Below, in pieces: positions 61,301 through 64,000 of a DNA stretch of 64,000 nucleotides. Source of the stretch: Albugo candida (lineage: Eukaryota; Oomycota; Peronosporomycetes; Albuginales; Albuginaceae); contig CAJNAR010000144.1 of NCBI GenBank assembly GCA_905220665.1, positions 1 to 64,000 on the forward strand, in the 5' to 3' direction. The position numbers were made by a program, and so were the translations under genes. Below the pieces are notes generated by a model. It ran no database searches. It was not told the DNA's origin and worked only from the letters and a program-made list of their open reading frames with translations. Within the stretch, counting starts at the first letter, position 1. Each line of letters starts with the position of its first letter.

Positions 61301-62446
61301 GCTTTCATCTTGGTTGTATTTCGCGTTGTTTTCGACTGAAATTCTAAATTGTTGGAGACTCGATTCGTAAAAATACCGTGACTCATTGGTGTCTTGAATG
61401 CGATATCGAGCTGCTGCGACTTCCAAAACACGCTGGCTAGACTCAACATCACGTCGGCTATCTTGTACAACCTTTTTTTCAATGCTTTGAAGCTGTTTCT
61501 TGATTTGCGTCTTCCAACTTTCCCACATTTTACCGGGATTCGAAGTTGTCCGTAACTGTTCGAGCACCAAAATCGCTTCCAATTTGATTGCTTCGACAAC
61601 ATTAGGATATTCAAATAGTCGTAATGAACATTTCCAATATCCTCGACCCGGAGATTGAGTTGGATTTGCAAAAGTTACTTTTTGTGCCAGATGATCTCCC
61701 GCATGTCGTGGACGAAAATACTCAGAGGTTTTGTATACCATATTGAATAGCTCTTCCGACATGCAGATATAATCAAGTCGATTCTTGCGCGGTAATGGTC
61801 CTGTAAATACTTTTTCAGTCGGATGTTGGATGCGCCAAGCGTCTACCACACCCAACTGTGAAAGTCATTCCAAACACGCTAATCGACTTGGTTCGTGCCG
61901 GATTGTTCCACTCGAAGCATCGATAGCTGGATCGAGTGGTGTGTTGAAATCACCAAATACGATATGTGTTGCGGTCGATTCGAAAGTGTTGGAAAGCAAT
62001 AACTCATAAGAACCCACTCGTTCCTCGGCCTTGACCGGTGCATATACATTGTGAATATACACCGGTGCGTCGTGAATGATAAGACGCAAAACCAAATAAC
62101 GATTTCGAATGCTTCGATCGGTGAGTTCTTCAGCTGTTGAGTAACCGGGAAAGTCTGAACGAAGGATTGTCATGACGCCGCCACTGCGGTTTTGAGTCGG
62201 ATGGAGAAAAGCACTGTTGTGGTCATTGACAAACATTTTGTGCTGCATTTTTGAGGATAATAAAAACTGAAATGAGTCCAGTTGGTTGTGATCGTGAAAC
62301 TTGGTTTCTTGAACACAACAAATGGAGTGTTGTGATAGGATGTGGTCGATAAAAAGATGACCATTTTTATGTATTCCATTAACGTTCACCGTGAGTGCTG
62401 AGATATTGTTCCACGTCGAAATAATCGAGGAGCCCTTAGCATTCAC
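58340..62446 (-). pseudogene. LINE copy 2 ORF2: endonuclease and reverse transcriptase
   Basis: It reads from MNAKGSSIIS (62,446) through the endonuclease (FGDFNTPLDP intact, about 61,955) to TGA at 61,865-61,867, the same position as in copy 1. From 61,855 it is open through RT motifs (NYRPIALL, DFDKAYDRVNW) to a TGA at 60,503. It then resumes (QRGVKQGDPLS) but has FFADVPT where copy 1 has FFADDST, so a catalytic Asp is Val. Later frameshifts lie near 59,900 and 58,970. The C-terminal Cys/His region CTQPSCGAVESDQH is present. Confidence 0.9.
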
Positions 62447-62470
62447 GCTGAAGTGGACCAGTAATCAACC

Positions 62471-64000
62471 TCATTTCACCATCTTGTTGTGAGAGGTGAA
62501 GTGTTGTGTGTACCTCTGGAAAAAAGCTGAGATTGACGGAAAGCTCAGCGATGTCACCATGGAGAAGTTCACGCCATCTACCTCCAAACCATTGAGACCA
62601 ACACTTATGCCAACGTCGGCGCGGAAGAAGGATATGATCACATTGGTTGGAAGTAAACGAAAATGATGACCCTGAACCCAGACCACTGGTCCATTGGTGA
62701 GATATTGGATCCAGTGGTCGTTGGTGTAGAATGTCGGAGCAGTACACATGAATGAAAGTTCCAACAACGCGAGAGCTTTCGTTGCTCGAGTCAAACCGAT
62801 AACAATGTCCGGCACTGACGTCCACCACGACATTACTTTCTCGAACAATACCGATCGCTTGGAAGGAACTTTTCCACCAACGTGGCGACTCCATCGCGTC
62901 GCAAACGTAACATCCTCGCCGAGATTGTACGCTGCAAAAACGCGATTTATCATAAGTAGATGCGCCACTTCATCCAAAGCTTTATCGTTCGACTCCATAC
63001 ATGCGAGTAGCACACCATTCATCGTTATCGGATGATCAAGTGCCGCTCGGATGATTTTGTCCGGATTTGTGCAGAACTGGATTAGCTTCCGCACATGAAG
63101 GATGCAAGCATCCGCTTGAACCAGCTTGTCCGGTCGGAGTGAGTGAAGGGCATTTTTGGAATCGATTTCCATTAGCTCCCCTATTTCACCAACTCGGGTT
63201 GGTCGCTCCGATTTCTCGATCGTTGTGTGCCTTTTCTGATAAAAGTGTGCCGCCTCTTTCGAGGTGGCCACCTCTTGTGGCATCCGTGCTTTCACGGGGA
63301 TGATTTGAACGCGATTTCCATTCTCCGGATTGGCAACCGCTTTTACTTCTTCGATCTCCACCTCCATAGTTGCGAGTACAGAAAAATAATTACTCTTCGC
63401 TAGCTTCGGAAGCGCAAGAGATGGTGCTTTGGAGACCATTTGTTCGAACGGCTCCACCCGGTTACGTTTTCCACTCGTCCATGCCAACTTCATGGATACA
63501 TCCCCATCCCGCTCTACCCGTGGTTGTGAGTATGACTGACTGGTCAGTTGGAGGATGGGAGGAGACGGCTGCAATAAGGCTGATGCCCCTGGTGGTGTGA
63601 TAGTTGGGGGAGTATTGAGCTCCAACGAGATTTGATCGGATAGCTTCCGTTCAGGTTTCCTCGCTTCCAATTCTTGACTGAGAACTGGCTTTACTACCTT
63701 TTGTGGTGCCACCACGAGCACCGTTGGCGCGTTTGTTTGTTCTGGTTGCTGTTGTGGTTTTTGTTGCGGCTGATTTTTATGTGGTTTTGCTTTTGCTTGT
63801 TCGATTGTTGTTGCCGTGCTACCGTGGTTGATATAGCACACAAATCCAAGCAATAAGGATCACGTTGACCAAAACGTGGTCGTTCCGATGGGATAGGAGC
63901 GTGTTTCCTTCGCACAGGGTAAAGCAACTTTTCGTATGCAATTTGTTCGCATACTTTACCGATGCGGACCAGCTATGGAGGGCACGTAGGAGTACTAAAG
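62471..64000 (-). pseudogene. LINE copy 2 ORF1, 5' part beyond the window
   Basis: The open segment 63,853-62,471 corresponds to the C-terminal ORF1 piece of copy 1, with a shorter Gln/Lys-rich linker. From about 63,680 downward the two copies are almost identical. Upstream, the frame MLYPVRRKHAPIP (63,927) is separated by a frame change in the linker. The remainder lies outside the window. Confidence 0.8.

Larger units (their letters stand above)
55356..64000 (-). mobile_element. LINE copy 2, inverted, interrupted by DDE-3, runs off the right edge
   Basis: This is the same family as 30,691-37,609 in opposite orientation. The 3' UTR is split: 55,356-55,410 and 58,067 onward. Joining them matches the copy 1 3' end, including the GATAGCCTAGGC block (43 of 46 positions identical over the last stretch). 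ORF2 lies at about 58,340-62,446 and ORF1 from 63,927 down to 62,471, with the ORF1 start outside the window. The segment 60,6xx-63,680 is nearly identical to copy 1; the rest is clearly more divergent. Confidence 0.93.

Overview
This is a window of nuclear eukaryotic DNA, AT-rich and packed with mobile elements. No bacterial gene organisation is visible. The best guess at the host is an oomycete, possibly a low-GC obligate pathogen such as a white rust or downy mildew. The guess rests on the mixture of element families (two kinds of Mutator-like element, Ty3/gypsy and Ty1/copia elements, an APE-type LINE, TA-inserting DDE elements), the very short 59 and 70 bp introns in the one clear host gene, and a short TTTAGGG-type interstitial telomere motif. 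The species call is inference.

Layout. Positions 1-8,800 are a tandem satellite of about 579 bp per unit: 15 full copies plus a partial one, running off the left edge. Its centre is organised as a two-unit higher-order repeat of 1,158 bp. From about 9 to 21.6 kb lies one decayed minus-strand Ty3/gypsy element. It is split between RNase H and integrase by two head-to-head TA-inserting DDE transposons (DDE-1, 10,132-12,690; DDE-2, 12,693-18,426). DDE-2 itself carries a SINE and a complete Mutator-like element with an open transposase. A second SINE lies near the gag end of the gypsy element. From 22.5 to 26.4 kb are a Tc1-like pseudogene and two oppositely oriented copia fragments. The stretch 26.4-30.7 kb holds nothing I can name.

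From 30.7 to 37.6 kb is a LINE on the plus strand, followed by a small MITE. A FAR1-type MULE relic sits at about 38.9-40.7 kb. A full-length but decayed Ty1/copia element with both LTRs and a target duplication occupies 42.5-47.1 kb. The only confidently identified host gene is the glucosidase II beta subunit at 50,748-52,274 (three exons). It has an unresolved, possibly coding minus-strand region upstream and a non-autonomous MULE derivative immediately downstream.

From 55,356 to the right edge is a second, inverted copy of the same LINE. A third DDE transposon (DDE-3) is inserted in its 3' UTR. The first LINE copy supplies the matching empty site inside this same window. The two LINE copies share a tract of about 3.08 kb that is almost identical, with divergent sequence on both sides, and they share the same in-frame TGA. 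This points to gene conversion or recent exchange. Overall the window reads as heterochromatin, possibly pericentromeric or subtelomeric, with one gene island. I found no convincing new enzymatic system. The most interesting content is structural: a datable nest of insertions, a conversion tract, a SINE family, and a copia element whose gag start codon lies inside its primer-binding site.
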